From the NCBI RefSeq assembly GCF_039880525.1, contig NZ_CP156989.1:1364001-1428000 (forward strand): 64,000 bases of DNA, written 5' to 3'. The position numbers were made by a program, and so were the translations under genes. Each line of letters starts with the position of its first letter. The first letter of the stretch is position 1. Shown here piece by piece: positions 19,160 through 27,740 of the stretch. The notes under the pieces are model-generated. The model was not told the DNA's origin. It ran no database searches and worked only from the letters and a program-made list of their open reading frames with translations. The DNA comes from Agrococcus sp. ProA11. GTDB lineage: Bacteria > Actinomycetota > Actinomycetes > Actinomycetales > Microbacteriaceae.

Positions 19160-19255
19160 GGCGCCACCCTACGCGGCGGATGCTGATCGCGGGCAGAGTT
19201 CTCTCGAATCGCAACTCGCCCCGCCGCCGGGAGTGCACTGAAGTACGGTGAAGCC
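19160..19255. promoter_or_regulatory. Divergent glgC/glgA promoter region
   Basis: Two back-to-back start-proximal -10 boxes in 96 bases: TAGGGT (19166-19171) for glgC on the minus strand and TACGGT (19244-19249) for glgA on the plus strand, each 6 bases from its ATG. No palindromic operator between them was seen. Confidence 0.6.
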
Positions 19256-20452
19256 ATGCGCGTCGATCTGCTCACCAAGGAATACCCGCCCGCTGTCTAC
19301 GGGGGTGCCGGCGTCCACGTCGCCGAGCTCGTCAGGGCGCTGCGGCAGAGCACCGAGGTGCAGGTGCGCTGCTTCGGCCAGCCGCGGGACGAGGCCGACA
19401 CCACGGCGTACGACGTGCCGGAGGCGCTCGCCGACGCGAACGGTGCGCTGCAGACGCTCGCGGTCGACCTGCAGATCGCCGACGCGGTGGAAGGCACCGA
19501 CATCGTGCACTCGCACACCTGGTACGCGAACGAGGCCGGCAGGCTCGCGCAGGAGCTGCACGGTGTGCCGCACGTCGTCACGGCGCACTCGCTCGAGCCG
19601 CTGCGACCCTGGAAGGCAGAGCAGCTCGCCGGGGGCTATCGCATTTCGAGCGACATCGAGCGCCGCGCCTACGAGGCCGCCGACCGCGTGATCGCGGTCT
19701 CGAACGGCATGCGCGCCGACATCCTGCGCTCGTACCCGGCACTCGACCCGGAGCGCGTGGTCACCATCTACAACGGCATCGACCTCGAGGCATGGTCGCC
19801 GAACCACGACGCCGATCGCGCCCGCGAGCTGGGGCTCGACCCCGACCATCCGTCGATCGTGTTCGTCGGCCGCATCACGCGCCAGAAGGGCCTGCCGCAC
19901 CTGCTGCGCGCCGCCCGCGAGCTGCCGGACGGCGTGCAGCTCATCCTGTGCGCCGGCGCACCCGACACGCCCGAGATCATGGCGGAGGTCAAGGCGCTCG
20001 TGCAGGAGCTGCAGCAGACCCGCGAGGGCGTGGTCTGGATCGACGAGTCACTGCCGCGCGAGGATCTGTGCGCGCTGCTCACCCACGCCACCACCTTCGT
20101 GTGCCCGAGCGTCTACGAGCCGCTCGGCATCGTCAACCTGGAAGCCATGGCCTGCGGCGCACCCGTGGTCGGCAGCGGCACGGGCGGCATCCCCGAGGTG
20201 ATCGACGACGGCGTCACGGGCTTCGTCGTGCCGATCGATCAGGTGCAGGACGGCACCGGCACGCCCACCGATCCCGACCGCTACGAGGCCGACCTCGCCG
20301 ACGCGCTCTCGCGCATGGTCGCCGACCCGGAGGCGGCGAAGCGCATGGGCGAAGCGGGTCGCGAGCGCGCTCGCACGCACTTCAACTGGGAGCAGATCGC
20401 CGAGCAGACCCGCGAGGTCTACGCGACGGTCATCGCCGAGCGCGCGCAGTAG
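19256..20452 (+). CDS. glgA: Glycogen synthase / maltose-1-phosphate synthase, actinobacterial type
   Basis: A GT4-type glycosyltransferase of 398 residues using ADP-glucose. It opens with LLTKEYPPAVYGGAGVHVAE (residues 5-24), the glycine-rich acceptor loop, and carries the donor site VFVGRITRQKGLPHLLRA and the E-x7-E motif in PSVYEPLGIVNLEAMACG. This is the Corynebacterium/Mycobacterium GlgA group, whose mycobacterial member (GlgM) makes maltose-1-phosphate rather than extending glycogen, so the true product is open. It pairs with the divergent glgC. Confidence 0.9.
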   Translation: MRVDLLTKEYPPAVYGGAGVHVAELVRALRQSTEVQVRCFGQPRDEADTTAYDVPEALADANGALQTLAVDLQIADAVEGTDIVHSHTWYANEAGRLAQELHGVPHVVTAHSLEPLRPWKAEQLAGGYRISSDIERRAYEAADRVIAVSNGMRADILRSYPALDPERVVTIYNGIDLEAWSPNHDADRARELGLDPDHPSIVFVGRITRQKGLPHLLRAARELPDGVQLILCAGAPDTPEIMAEVKALVQELQQTREGVVWIDESLPREDLCALLTHATTFVCPSVYEPLGIVNLEAMACGAPVVGSGTGGIPEVIDDGVTGFVVPIDQVQDGTGTPTDPDRYEADLADALSRMVADPEAAKRMGEAGRERARTHFNWEQIAEQTREVYATVIAERAQ

Positions 20453-20509
20453 CGGCCGCACCCCGCGCGCCACGCTGAGCTGCCAGCCGGGATCGGTAGG
20501 CTCGCGTGC

Positions 20510-21295
20510 ATGGCCAGTGTCCTCGAGCTCACCGACGTCTCGTTCGTCAGGAACGGCAATCGCATCCTCGATTCGGTCTCCTGGACGGTCGACGAGACCG
20601 ACCGCTGGGTGATCCTGGGGCCGAACGGCGCCGGCAAGTCGACGATCCTGCAGCTGGCTGCCGCGTCGACGCATCCGACCTCGGGCACCGTGGAGGTGCT
20701 GGGGGAGCGGATCGGCGCGGTCGACGTCTTCGAGCTGCGCACGCGCATCGGCCTCGCCGCCACGGGCCTGGCGCGGCGGATCCCGCCGCAGGAGCGCGTC
20801 GGCGACGTCGTGCTCACCGCCGCCTACGCCGTGACCGGCCGCTGGACGGAGCGCTACGAGTCGTTCGACCTCGAGCGCGCCGCCGAGGTGATGGACGCGT
20901 GGGATCTCACCGGGCTCTCCACCCGCAGCTTCGGCACCCTCTCCGACGGAGAGCGCAAGCGCGTGCAGATCGCGCGCGCCGTGATGACCGATCCCGAGCT
21001 CATGCTGCTCGACGAGCCGGCCGGCAGCCTCGACCTCGGGGCGCGCGAGTCGCTGCTGGAGTCGCTGGCCGACTACGCCTCGAGCGATCTCGCGCCGGCA
21101 ATCGTGATGGTCACGCACCACGTCGAGGAGATCCCGCCGGGCTTCACGCACGCGATGCTGCTCGCTGACGGTGCGATCCAGGCGGCGGGCCCGCTCGCCG
21201 AGGTGCTCACCGATGAGCACCTGACCACCACATTCGGTGTGCCGCTGCACGTGCAGCACGAGGACGGTCGCTGGAGCGCCCGCGCCAAGCGCTAA
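20510..21295 (+). CDS. Stand-alone ABC transporter ATP-binding protein
   Basis: A single ABC domain of 261 residues: Walker [11 protein letters not shown] near 44-53, an unusual signature [16 protein letters not shown] (SDGE instead of SGGQ), Walker [18 protein letters not shown] and switch histidine [13 protein letters not shown]. No permease is adjacent. Similar solitary ATPases in actinobacteria are labelled ModF- or YlmA-like; the substrate is unknown. Leaderless layout: TAGGCT 20497-20502, 7 bases, ATG. Confidence 0.85.
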   Translation: MASVLELTDVSFVRNGNRILDSVSWTVDETDRWVILGPNGAGKSTILQLAAASTHPTSGTVEVLGERIGAVDVFELRTRIGLAATGLARRIPPQERVGDVVLTAAYAVTGRWTERYESFDLERAAEVMDAWDLTGLSTRSFGTLSDGERKRVQIARAVMTDPELMLLDEPAGSLDLGARESLLESLADYASSDLAPAIVMVTHHVEEIPPGFTHAMLLADGAIQAAGPLAEVLTDEHLTTTFGVPLHVQHEDGRWSARAKR

Positions 21296-21387
21296 GACTC
21301 GCAGACCTCCCGATTCAACTGATACACTCGTCTGTCGGCCCGCACGTTGGCCGTAGACTTTCCGCGCCGAGCGACCAAGGACATGCA

Positions 21388-21636
21388 ATGAAGACCGAGA
21401 CCCACCCCGACTACCAGTCGATCGTGTTCCGCGACCTCGCATCCGGCGAGACGTTCCTGACGCGCTCGACGCTGACGAGCGACAAGACGATCGAGCTGGA
21501 TGGCGAGACCTACCCGGTCATCGACGTCGAGATCTCGTCGGCCTCGCACCCGTTCTACACGGGCAAGCAGCGCATCATGGACTCCGCCGGCCGCGTCGAG
21601 AAGTTCAAGAACCGCTACAAGGGCTTCGGCGGCTGA
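21388..21636 (+). CDS. rpmE2: 50S ribosomal protein L31, type B
   Basis: The 82-residue L31 variant: [19 protein letters not shown] at the start, then [17 protein letters not shown] and [13 protein letters not shown]. It contains no cysteine, so it is the zinc-independent C-minus form that replaces zinc-binding L31 under zinc shortage in many bacteria, usually under Zur control. I saw no clear Zur box in the 92-base leader, which holds TACACT (21323-21328) and TAGACT (21354-21359) as -10 candidates and AAGGA before the ATG. Confidence 0.96.
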   Translation: MKTETHPDYQSIVFRDLASGETFLTRSTLTSDKTIELDGETYPVIDVEISSASHPFYTGKQRIMDSAGRVEKFKNRYKGFGG

Positions 21637-21650
21637 TCACCGGATCCCAC

Positions 21651-21680
21651 GAGGGCGTCGAGCTTCGGCTCGGCGCCCTT
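21651..21680 (+). terminator. Terminator hairpin of rpmE2
   Basis: AGGGCG-T-CGAGC, TTCG tetraloop, GCTCG-G-CGCCCT, starting about 15 bases after the stop. The stem is GC-rich with one G-T wobble, and only a short TT follows. Confidence 0.75.
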
Positions 21681-21720
21681 CGTCGTGCGCGCACCGCTCG
21701 CAGCGTGCCCTCGCACTAGC

Positions 21721-21774
21721 GCGTGTCAGGTTGTTGCAGTTCGTAGGCGCCAGAACAGCAACAACCTGACACGC
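21721..21774. repeat. Long perfect inverted repeat between rpmE2 and the exonuclease gene
   Basis: GCGTGTCAGGTTGTTGC (21721-21737) is exactly complementary to 21758-21774. Inside, after one A/A mismatch, GTTC and GAAC add four more pairs, leaving a loop of about 10 bases. The arms are AT-richer than the surroundings. It may serve as a terminator for the convergent exonuclease gene or be a small mobile hairpin element. Confidence 0.8.
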
Positions 21775-21812
21775 ACGCCTCGACGGCGGCAGGCGCGCAG
21801 GCGCGGCGCGGG

Positions 21813-22544
21813 TCAGGCGCGCAGCGGCCAGCCGCGGCCGGCGCTGAAGGCGGGGTCGGTGCGGCGGCGGAACTGCTCGAAGTCGGCAGCCTGCTCATCG
21901 GCCCAGGTGGCCGTCAGCTCGTGCAGGGAGATGGGATCGATGCGCAGCTCGGCGAACTTCGCGGCCATCGCCTGGGCCAGGCGACCGGCCGCGATGGCGT
22001 CGGCGCTCGCGTCATGCGCGTCGAGCAGCTCGACGCCGTAGGTGGCGGTCGCGACGGTCAGCGTGCGCTTGCCGCGCCGGAACCGGTCGAACCGGCGGTC
22101 GAGCACCATCGGGTCGATGACCGGCTTCATCTCCAGCGGCTCGTGCCCGTGGCGCCGGCACTCCGCGTCCAGCAGCGACACGTCGTACGCCGCGTTGAAC
22201 GCGCAGACGGCGAGTCCCTGCGCGAGATACCCGGCCAGCACATCGCGGATCTCGCACACCGCGCCGAGCGCCGCGGCGCCTTCGGCGCGCGCACGCTCGG
22301 TCGTGATCCCGTGGACCGCGATCGATCCCTCGGGGATCTCGATGCCGGGATCGACGATCCAGGACCGCTCCTCGATGACCGCACCGGAGGCATCCAGCAC
22401 GCCGACGTACGCCGTGACGATGCGCGCCTCGGCGGGGTCGACGCCGGTGGTCTCGAGGTCGAACACGACCAGCCGGTCGATCCAGCGGTCGGGCGCCGCT
22501 GGGCTCACCGCGAGGATCGGTCGGTGCATCTGGGTGTCGGTCAT
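21813..22544 (-). CDS. DnaQ-like 3'-5' exonuclease (DEDDh)
   Basis: A 243-residue exonuclease-domain protein. The DEDDh residues are visible: VVFDLETTGVDP (Asp, Glu), FNAAYDVSLLD (Asp), and the final His-Asp pair in LLDAHDASADA. It could act in DNA repair or proofreading, or trim RNA; no polymerase domain is attached and the partner is unknown. Leaderless layout: TAGCGT (22551-22556, minus strand), 6 bases, ATG 22544. Confidence 0.88.
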   Translation of the reverse strand: MTDTQMHRPILAVSPAAPDRWIDRLVVFDLETTGVDPAEARIVTAYVGVLDASGAVIEERSWIVDPGIEIPEGSIAVHGITTERARAEGAAALGAVCEIRDVLAGYLAQGLAVCAFNAAYDVSLLDAECRRHGHEPLEMKPVIDPMVLDRRFDRFRRGKRTLTVATATYGVELLDAHDASADAIAAGRLAQAMAAKFAELRIDPISLHELTATWADEQAADFEQFRRRTDPAFSAGRGWPLRA

Positions 22545-22592
22545 GCCGCCACGCTAGCCGCGGCCACCCACGGCCGCCGGTAGGCTCGGCGA

Positions 22593-23501
22593 GTGCCTGT
22601 GGAAGACGGATCCGTGGATCGCCGAGCGGTGGAATCGCCGTACCGGGCGCTGGTCGAGCAGCTGCCGCAGCGCCGGCGCGACGTCGCCGTCGCAGGGGCG
22701 CGCACCGCGGTGTTCGAGTACGGACCCGAGGACGCGCCGCCGATCGTCTTCGTGCACGGCTTCCGCGGCGACCATCACGGCCTCGAGCCGGTCGCTGCGC
22801 ACCTGCCCGGCCTGCGCGTGATCGCACCCGATCTGCCGGGGTTCGGGGATTCGGATGCGCTGCCGCACGCCACCATCGACGCCTACGCGAGCTGGCTGCA
22901 GGCATTCGTCGCCGCGACAGCGCCCGGCGCCGTCGTGCTCGGCCACTCCTTCGGCTCGATCGTCGTCGCGCATGCGGCGGCGGCAGGCTTGGACGCCTCC
23001 CGGATCGTGCTCGTGAACCCGATCGCGACGCCGGCACTGGCAGGCACGAACAAGATCGGCTCGCTGCTCGCGCTCGGCTACTACCGAGCGGCGGCCGCAC
23101 TGCCGGAGCGCGCGGGTCTCGCGCTGCTGGGCGCGCCGCCCATCGTGCGCGGCATGAGCGCCTTCATGGCGAAGACGCGCGAGCCCCAGCTGCTGCGCTG
23201 GATCCACGACCAGCACGACCGCTACTTCTCCCGCTACGCCTCACGACAGTCGGTGCTGGAGGCGTTCGACGCCTCCATCCGCCACACGGTCGGCGAGGTC
23301 GCCGCCCGTGTCACGCAGCCCGTGCAGCTCATCGCGGCGGACCGCGACGACATCACGCCGCTGTCGCACCAGCACCGGCTGCGCACCCGGTTCCCCGACG
23401 CGCGGCTGTCGGTGCTCACGGGCGTCGGCCATCTCGTGCACTACGAGCAGCCGCGCGAGGCCGCCCGCGTCATCCGGCGTTTCCTGGCAGAGCAGCGGTA
23501 G
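22593..23501 (+). CDS. Alpha/beta hydrolase
   Basis: A 302-residue alpha/beta-fold hydrolase. Seen: oxyanion loop FVHGFRGDHHG, nucleophile elbow GHSFGSI, and late acid and histidine regions (IAADRDDITP and GVGHLVHYEQP). The substrate cannot be read from sequence. The start is GTG 22593, 6 bases after TAGGCT (22581-22586), a leaderless layout. Its stop lies 4 bases before the start of the glycosyltransferase gene, so they form an operon. Confidence 0.85.
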   Translation: MPVEDGSVDRRAVESPYRALVEQLPQRRRDVAVAGARTAVFEYGPEDAPPIVFVHGFRGDHHGLEPVAAHLPGLRVIAPDLPGFGDSDALPHATIDAYASWLQAFVAATAPGAVVLGHSFGSIVVAHAAAAGLDASRIVLVNPIATPALAGTNKIGSLLALGYYRAAAALPERAGLALLGAPPIVRGMSAFMAKTREPQLLRWIHDQHDRYFSRYASRQSVLEAFDASIRHTVGEVAARVTQPVQLIAADRDDITPLSHQHRLRTRFPDARLSVLTGVGHLVHYEQPREAARVIRRFLAEQR

Positions 23502-23505
23502 GCGC

Positions 23506-24582
23506 GTGCGCATCCTGTTCGACTGCCGCTACGTGCGGTTCCCGCGGCACGACGGCATCTCGCGCTTCTCCGCCGAGCTCGTCGCCGGCCTGTCGCGCGA
23601 GCACGAGGTCATGATGCTGCTCAGCGACGAGCGGCAGCGCACCATGCTGCCGGATCTGCCGTTCGTGCTCGGGCCGTCGCCGACCGGGCCGCTCGAGCCG
23701 CTGACCGCGTGGCGCCTGCGCGGCGTGCAGGCCGACATCGCCTACTCGCCGATGCAGACGATCGGCGCCACCGGCCGCGCCTGGCCGCTCGTGACGACCG
23801 TGCACGACCTCATCTACTACCGCCATCCGACGCCGCCGCATGACCTGCCGGCTGCGGTGCGGCTGCTGTGGCGGGCCTACCACCGCTCGTTCGCGCCGCA
23901 GCGGATGCTGCTGAACGCCGTCGACGGCGTCGTCACGATCTCGGAGACCACGCGCGGGCTCATCGAGCGACACCGCCTCACGCGCAAGCCGGTCGCCATC
24001 GTGCCGAACGCCGCCGTCGCGCTGGGGGAGCAGGTCGACCGCAGCGCGCCCGCCACGAAGCGCCTCGTCTACATGGGCTCGTTCATGCCGTACAAGGATG
24101 TCGAGACGCTCGTGCGCGCCGCCGCGCTGCTGCCCGGGCACGAGCTGCACCTCTGCAGCCGCGTCGACCCCGCCACCCGCGACCGGCTCCGAGCGCTCGC
24201 GCCGAGCGCTGCGATCGTCTTCCACGACGGGGTGGCCGACGACGAGTATGCCGAGCTGCTGCGCAGCGCCACCGCGCTCGTGCACGCCTCGCGCGACGAG
24301 GGCTTCGGCATCCCGCTGCTCGAGGCCATGACGCTCGGCGTGCCGGTCATCGTCGCCGACACGGCGATCTTCCGCGAGGTCGGCGGCGACGCCGCGGTCT
24401 ACTTCCCGGTGGGCGATGCGGATGCGCTGGCACGCGCCGTGCGCGCCCTGCAAGGGGAGTGGGCGGAGCGATCGAGGGCGGCGCTCGAGCGGGCTGCCGC
24501 CTTCAGCTGGCGCGACTCCGCCGACCGCCTCGGCGCCTTCTTGGAGCAGATCGCGGCGGCTGCGCCCCGCCCGCGCCCGTAG
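23506..24582 (+). CDS. Group 1 (GT4-type) glycosyltransferase
   Basis: Transfers a sugar from a nucleotide donor to an unknown acceptor, probably an envelope glycan or glycolipid. With GTG 23506 it has 358 residues. Two Rossmann-like halves are visible: FDCRYVRFPRHDGISRFSAE at the start, and donor site RLVYMGSFMPYKDVETLVRA plus HASRDEGFGIPLLEAMTLG with the E-x7-E motif. The hydrolase gene directly upstream is probably co-transcribed. A hairpin terminator follows at 24658-24680. Confidence 0.88.
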   Translation: MRILFDCRYVRFPRHDGISRFSAELVAGLSREHEVMMLLSDERQRTMLPDLPFVLGPSPTGPLEPLTAWRLRGVQADIAYSPMQTIGATGRAWPLVTTVHDLIYYRHPTPPHDLPAAVRLLWRAYHRSFAPQRMLLNAVDGVVTISETTRGLIERHRLTRKPVAIVPNAAVALGEQVDRSAPATKRLVYMGSFMPYKDVETLVRAAALLPGHELHLCSRVDPATRDRLRALAPSAAIVFHDGVADDEYAELLRSATALVHASRDEGFGIPLLEAMTLGVPVIVADTAIFREVGGDAAVYFPVGDADALARAVRALQGEWAERSRAALERAAAFSWRDSADRLGAFLEQIAAAAPRPRP

Positions 24583-24657
24583 GCCGAGGAGCCAGCGGCC
24601 GGAGGCCGGCGCCGTCACGAGACCGAAGCGCGGGGCGCACCGGTCCGACCTCGTGAC

Positions 24658-24680
24658 GCGCGCGTGCTGCGCACGCGCGC
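24658..24680. terminator. Shared terminator hairpin, glycosyltransferase/sirtuin
   Basis: GCGCGCGTGC, loop TGC, GCACGCGCGC: a perfect 10-bp stem between two convergent genes. A second, wider inverted repeat (TCACGAG near 24615, CTCGTGA near 24650) lies alongside. No T-run. By position it could serve both strands. Confidence 0.65.
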
Positions 24681-24733
24681 TCCTCGATCTACGGAAGGGG
24701 GCGTGTGTCGTTCGCGCGCCGGTGTGCGAGGGG

Positions 24734-25546
24734 CTAGAAGGGGGCTACCAGCGCGTCGGCGATGGCCGTCAGCGCCTCGCTCGTGCCGCCCTCGACGCGC
24801 ACGGCAGAGCGCGCATCCCACTTCGTCTCTCCGCGGTTGACGATCACGATGGGCACGTCGCTGCGACGCGCGACCTCGAGCAGTCGCGTGCCGGAGTTCA
24901 CCACCAGGGATGTGCCCGCCACCAGCACCACGTCACCCGCCGCGATCACGTCGCGCGCGGCGGCGAAGGTCTGCGGGGGCACGAACTCGCCGAAGAAGAC
25001 CACGTCGGGCTTCAGCATGCCGCCGCAGACCGGGCAGGCGGGCACCTGGAAATCCTGCGCGGCGTCGATCTCGACGTCGCCGTCGGGCTGCAGCCGCACC
25101 TGCTCCGGCACCACGATCCACGAGTTCAACCGCTCGATCTCCGCCGCGATCGTCCCGCGGTCGAACGTCGTGCCGCAGTGCAGGCAGGTAACCGTGTGCA
25201 TCTGCCCGTGCACGTGCACGACCTCCCGCGAGCCCGCGCGCTCGTGCAGGTCGTCGACGTTCTGCGTCGCGATGCCGCTGACGAGCCCCGCCTCCTCGAG
25301 GCGAGCGAGGGCTCGATGCCCGTCGTTCGGATGCACCGAGATGAAGCGCTGCCACCCCAAGTGGCTGCCGGCCCAATAGCGGCGGCGGGCATCCTCGCTC
25401 GTGCGGAAGGTCTCGAAGACCATCGGCGTGCGCCGCGGCGCACCCGCGCCGCGGTAGTCGGGGATGCCGGAGTCGGTCGAGATGCCGGCACCGGTCAGCA
25501 CGGCGATCCGGCGGCCACGGAGCAGGTCGATGGCTGTGTCGAGCAC
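24734..25546 (-). CDS. Sir2-family NAD-dependent protein deacetylase
   Basis: Removes acyl groups from protein lysines while consuming NAD. The 270 residues show LTGAGISTDSGIPDYRG (17-33), TQNVDDLH (94-101), catalytic His113 in VHVHGQMH, and four zinc cysteines in CLHC (121, 124) and CPVC (171, 174). GTG 25546 is preferred because TAGGCT (25554-25559, minus strand) lies 7 bases upstream; the frame also stays open further upstream, into the divergent gene's leader. It diverges from the SPOUT methyltransferase gene. Confidence 0.93.
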   Translation of the reverse strand: MLDTAIDLLRGRRIAVLTGAGISTDSGIPDYRGAGAPRRTPMVFETFRTSEDARRRYWAGSHLGWQRFISVHPNDGHRALARLEEAGLVSGIATQNVDDLHERAGSREVVHVHGQMHTVTCLHCGTTFDRGTIAAEIERLNSWIVVPEQVRLQPDGDVEIDAAQDFQVPACPVCGGMLKPDVVFFGEFVPPQTFAAARDVIAAGDVVLVAGTSLVVNSGTRLLEVARRSDVPIVIVNRGETKWDARSAVRVEGGTSEALTAIADALVAPF

Positions 25547-25602
25547 GGGTGCAAGCCTAGTGCGCCGGTAGCCTGGGAGCACGGCGGAGTCGGGGGAGCA
25601 GC

Positions 25603-26421
25603 ATGCAGATCATCGAGATCGACTCGCTCGACGATGCCCGGCTGCAGGACTACGTGGCGCTCACCGACGTGGCGCTGCGCCGCCGCACCGAGCCCGAGCG
25701 CGGGCTCTACATCGCCGAGTCGCAGACCGTGCTCGAGCGTGCGCTGCGCGCTGGCCACCGGCCCCGGTCGGTGCTGGTCGCACCGCGCTGGCTGCCGCAG
25801 GTGGAGGCAGTGCTGCAGGAGTCCGCCGCGACCGCCGAGGTGCCCGTCTTCGTCGGCGAGGAGCCCGTGCTCGAGCAGCTCACCGGCTTCCACCTCCACC
25901 GCGGCGCACTCGCGTCGATGCAGCGTCCCGTGCTGCCGGATGCCGCGACGCTGCTGGCGCAGGCACGACGCGTCGTCGTGCTCGACGGCCTCGTCGACCA
26001 CACCAACGTCGGGGCTGCCTTCCGCTCGGTCGCGGGCATCGGGGCCGATGCCGTGCTCGTCACCCAGACCTGCGCCGACCCGCTCTATCGGCGCAGCGTG
26101 CGCGTGTCGATGGGCACGGTGCTGCAGGTGCCGTGGACCCGCATCGAGTCGCTCGAGGCCGCCGCACCCATCTTCCGCGATGCCGGCTTCGAGACGGTCG
26201 CGATGGCGCTCCGCGATGACGCCGTCGACCTCGAGCAGTACGCCGCGGACCCCGCTGAGCGCGTCGCGCTCGTGTTCGGCTCCGAGGGCCCGGGCCTGAG
26301 TCGCCGGGCGCTGGCCGCCGCCGACCGGGTGGTGCGGATCCCCATGCACCACGGCGTCGACTCGCTCAACGTCGCCGCGTCCGCCGCGGTCGCGATGTGG
26401 GCGCTGCGGGGCGCCGCATGA
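25603..26421 (+). CDS. TrmH/SpoU-family RNA 2'-O-methyltransferase
   Basis: SPOUT-fold methyltransferase acting on rRNA or tRNA ribose. The 272 residues have an N-terminal substrate domain (RRRTEPERGLYIAESQTVLE) and the knot motifs VVLDGLVDHTNVGAAFRSVA, LVFGSEGPGLSRRAL and IPMHHGVDSLNVAASAAVAM. The target nucleotide is unknown. GGGGGAGCAGC precedes the ATG. Its TGA overlaps the ATG of the carboxypeptidase gene, so they are translated together. Confidence 0.9.
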   Translation: MQIIEIDSLDDARLQDYVALTDVALRRRTEPERGLYIAESQTVLERALRAGHRPRSVLVAPRWLPQVEAVLQESAATAEVPVFVGEEPVLEQLTGFHLHRGALASMQRPVLPDAATLLAQARRVVVLDGLVDHTNVGAAFRSVAGIGADAVLVTQTCADPLYRRSVRVSMGTVLQVPWTRIESLEAAAPIFRDAGFETVAMALRDDAVDLEQYAADPAERVALVFGSEGPGLSRRALAAADRVVRIPMHHGVDSLNVAASAAVAMWALRGAA

Positions 26422-27683
26422 CGGTCACCGCTGCGAGCCAGCGCGCCAGCAGGACCCATCCGCTCGTGACGCTGCTGCGCGCGCTCATCGTGCTGGTGCT
26501 CCTGGCCGCCATCGTCGCGGGCGCGGCCGTGCTGTTCGCCCCCGCCCCCACGCTCGCGGCGCGGCAGCTGGAGCCGCCGCCGCCTGCGCTGCCGGCGGCC
26601 GCTGTCGACTGGCCCGCGCAGGCGCGAGCCGCGGGCTTCGGTGTCGCGGGCGTCGATGGCCATCCGGATGTGTGGCAGTCCTTCGGCAGCGAGGATGCCC
26701 ACCCGATGGCGAGCGTCACGAAGCTCGTCACCGTCCTCGTCGTGCTCGCGGAGCATCCGATCGAGGGCGACGAGCGTGGGCCGCTCATCACGCTCGGCCC
26801 CGACGACGTCGCCGCGGTGGCAGCCGCGCTCCGCGAGAACGCGCCCGTCGCTCCGGTCTACGACGGGATGCAGGTGCGGCAGCGCGATCTCATCGAGTGG
26901 GCGCTCGTCGACTCAGCCGGCAACGCGATCTGGTCGCTGGCGAACTGGGCCTTCGGCGGCATCCAGGAGTTCGAGTCCGCCGCTGCCGACTGGACGGCGC
27001 TCCACGGTTTCGAGGACACGGTGCTCAGAGATGCCTCCGGCTTGGATGCCCGGAGCGTGTCGAGCGCCGACGACCTGACCCGCATCGCCCTGCGGGCAGT
27101 GGCGGAGCCCGTGGTGCTCTCGACCCTGCAGCTCGAATCGGTGCAGATCCCGGGGATCGGCACCGCGCCCAACACCAACCGGCTGCTCGGCCTGCATGAC
27201 ATCGACGGCGGCAAGACCGGCACGCTGCGTGTCTGGGGCCGCAACCTGTTCGTGACCGCCGTGCGCGAGATCGACGGCGTCGAGCGGCGCGTCGTCGGGG
27301 TGGTGATGGGCACGATCGCAGCCGATGAGACCGACGCCGCCATGATCGGCTTGCTCGAGACCGTCTGGCCGAACTTCGCGACGCGCACGATCGTGCCGGC
27401 GGGGACGGCGCTGGCCGAGTATCCGGTGCCGTGGGGCCCGCCCGTGCTGGCAGTGACAGCAGCAGACCTCGATGCGCAGGTGTTCGGAGACCAGGCGCCG
27501 GCAGTCGAGTCCACGACGCGCAGCGTCATCGCGGGCTCGCCGCGCCTGCAGGTCGGTGAGGCCAGGATCGCGGGCAGCGACACGGGCGTCGAGATGGAGC
27601 TCACACAGAGCGTTCCCGAGCCCGACCCGTGGTGGCGACTGACGCATCCCGCCACTGCGGTCGCCTGGTACTTCGACGACTGA
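26418..27683 (+). CDS. D-alanyl-D-alanine carboxypeptidase (PBP5/DacA-like)
   Basis: Low-molecular-weight penicillin-binding protein that trims the terminal D-Ala of peptidoglycan stem peptides. The 421 residues begin with a membrane helix (LIVLVLLAAIVAGAAVLF, about 23-40). The catalytic SxxK is Ser99-Val-Thr-Lys102; KTG is 266-268 in GGKTGTL. The SxN motif is odd: the matching place reads DSAGNAI (Ser166 to Asn169), one residue longer than usual or with Ala in place of Ser. The C-terminal 120 residues may be a beta-rich tail. ATG 26418 overlaps the methyltransferase stop. Confidence 0.87.
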   Translation: MTVTAASQRASRTHPLVTLLRALIVLVLLAAIVAGAAVLFAPAPTLAARQLEPPPPALPAAAVDWPAQARAAGFGVAGVDGHPDVWQSFGSEDAHPMASVTKLVTVLVVLAEHPIEGDERGPLITLGPDDVAAVAAALRENAPVAPVYDGMQVRQRDLIEWALVDSAGNAIWSLANWAFGGIQEFESAAADWTALHGFEDTVLRDASGLDARSVSSADDLTRIALRAVAEPVVLSTLQLESVQIPGIGTAPNTNRLLGLHDIDGGKTGTLRVWGRNLFVTAVREIDGVERRVVGVVMGTIAADETDAAMIGLLETVWPNFATRTIVPAGTALAEYPVPWGPPVLAVTAADLDAQVFGDQAPAVESTTRSVIAGSPRLQVGEARIAGSDTGVEMELTQSVPEPDPWWRLTHPATAVAWYFDD

Positions 27684-27718
27684 GCGTGCGCCGGGCGGCG
27701 CGGCGAGCACGGCTCGTG

Positions 27719-27733
27719 CCGCTCCGGGAGCGG
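27719..27733. terminator. Possible terminator between convergent genes
   Basis: CCGCTCC-G-GGAGCGG, a short GC hairpin just before the end of the SGNH hydrolase gene, with a second small hairpin (CGAGC ACG GCTCG) about 13 bases earlier. Weak evidence, no T-run. Confidence 0.35.
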
Positions 27734-27740
27734 AGTCGGC

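Noticed and set aside
20510-21295. The ABC ATPase as part of a complete transporter operon
   Set aside because: No permease or binding-protein gene lies on either side; neighbours are glgA and rpmE2.
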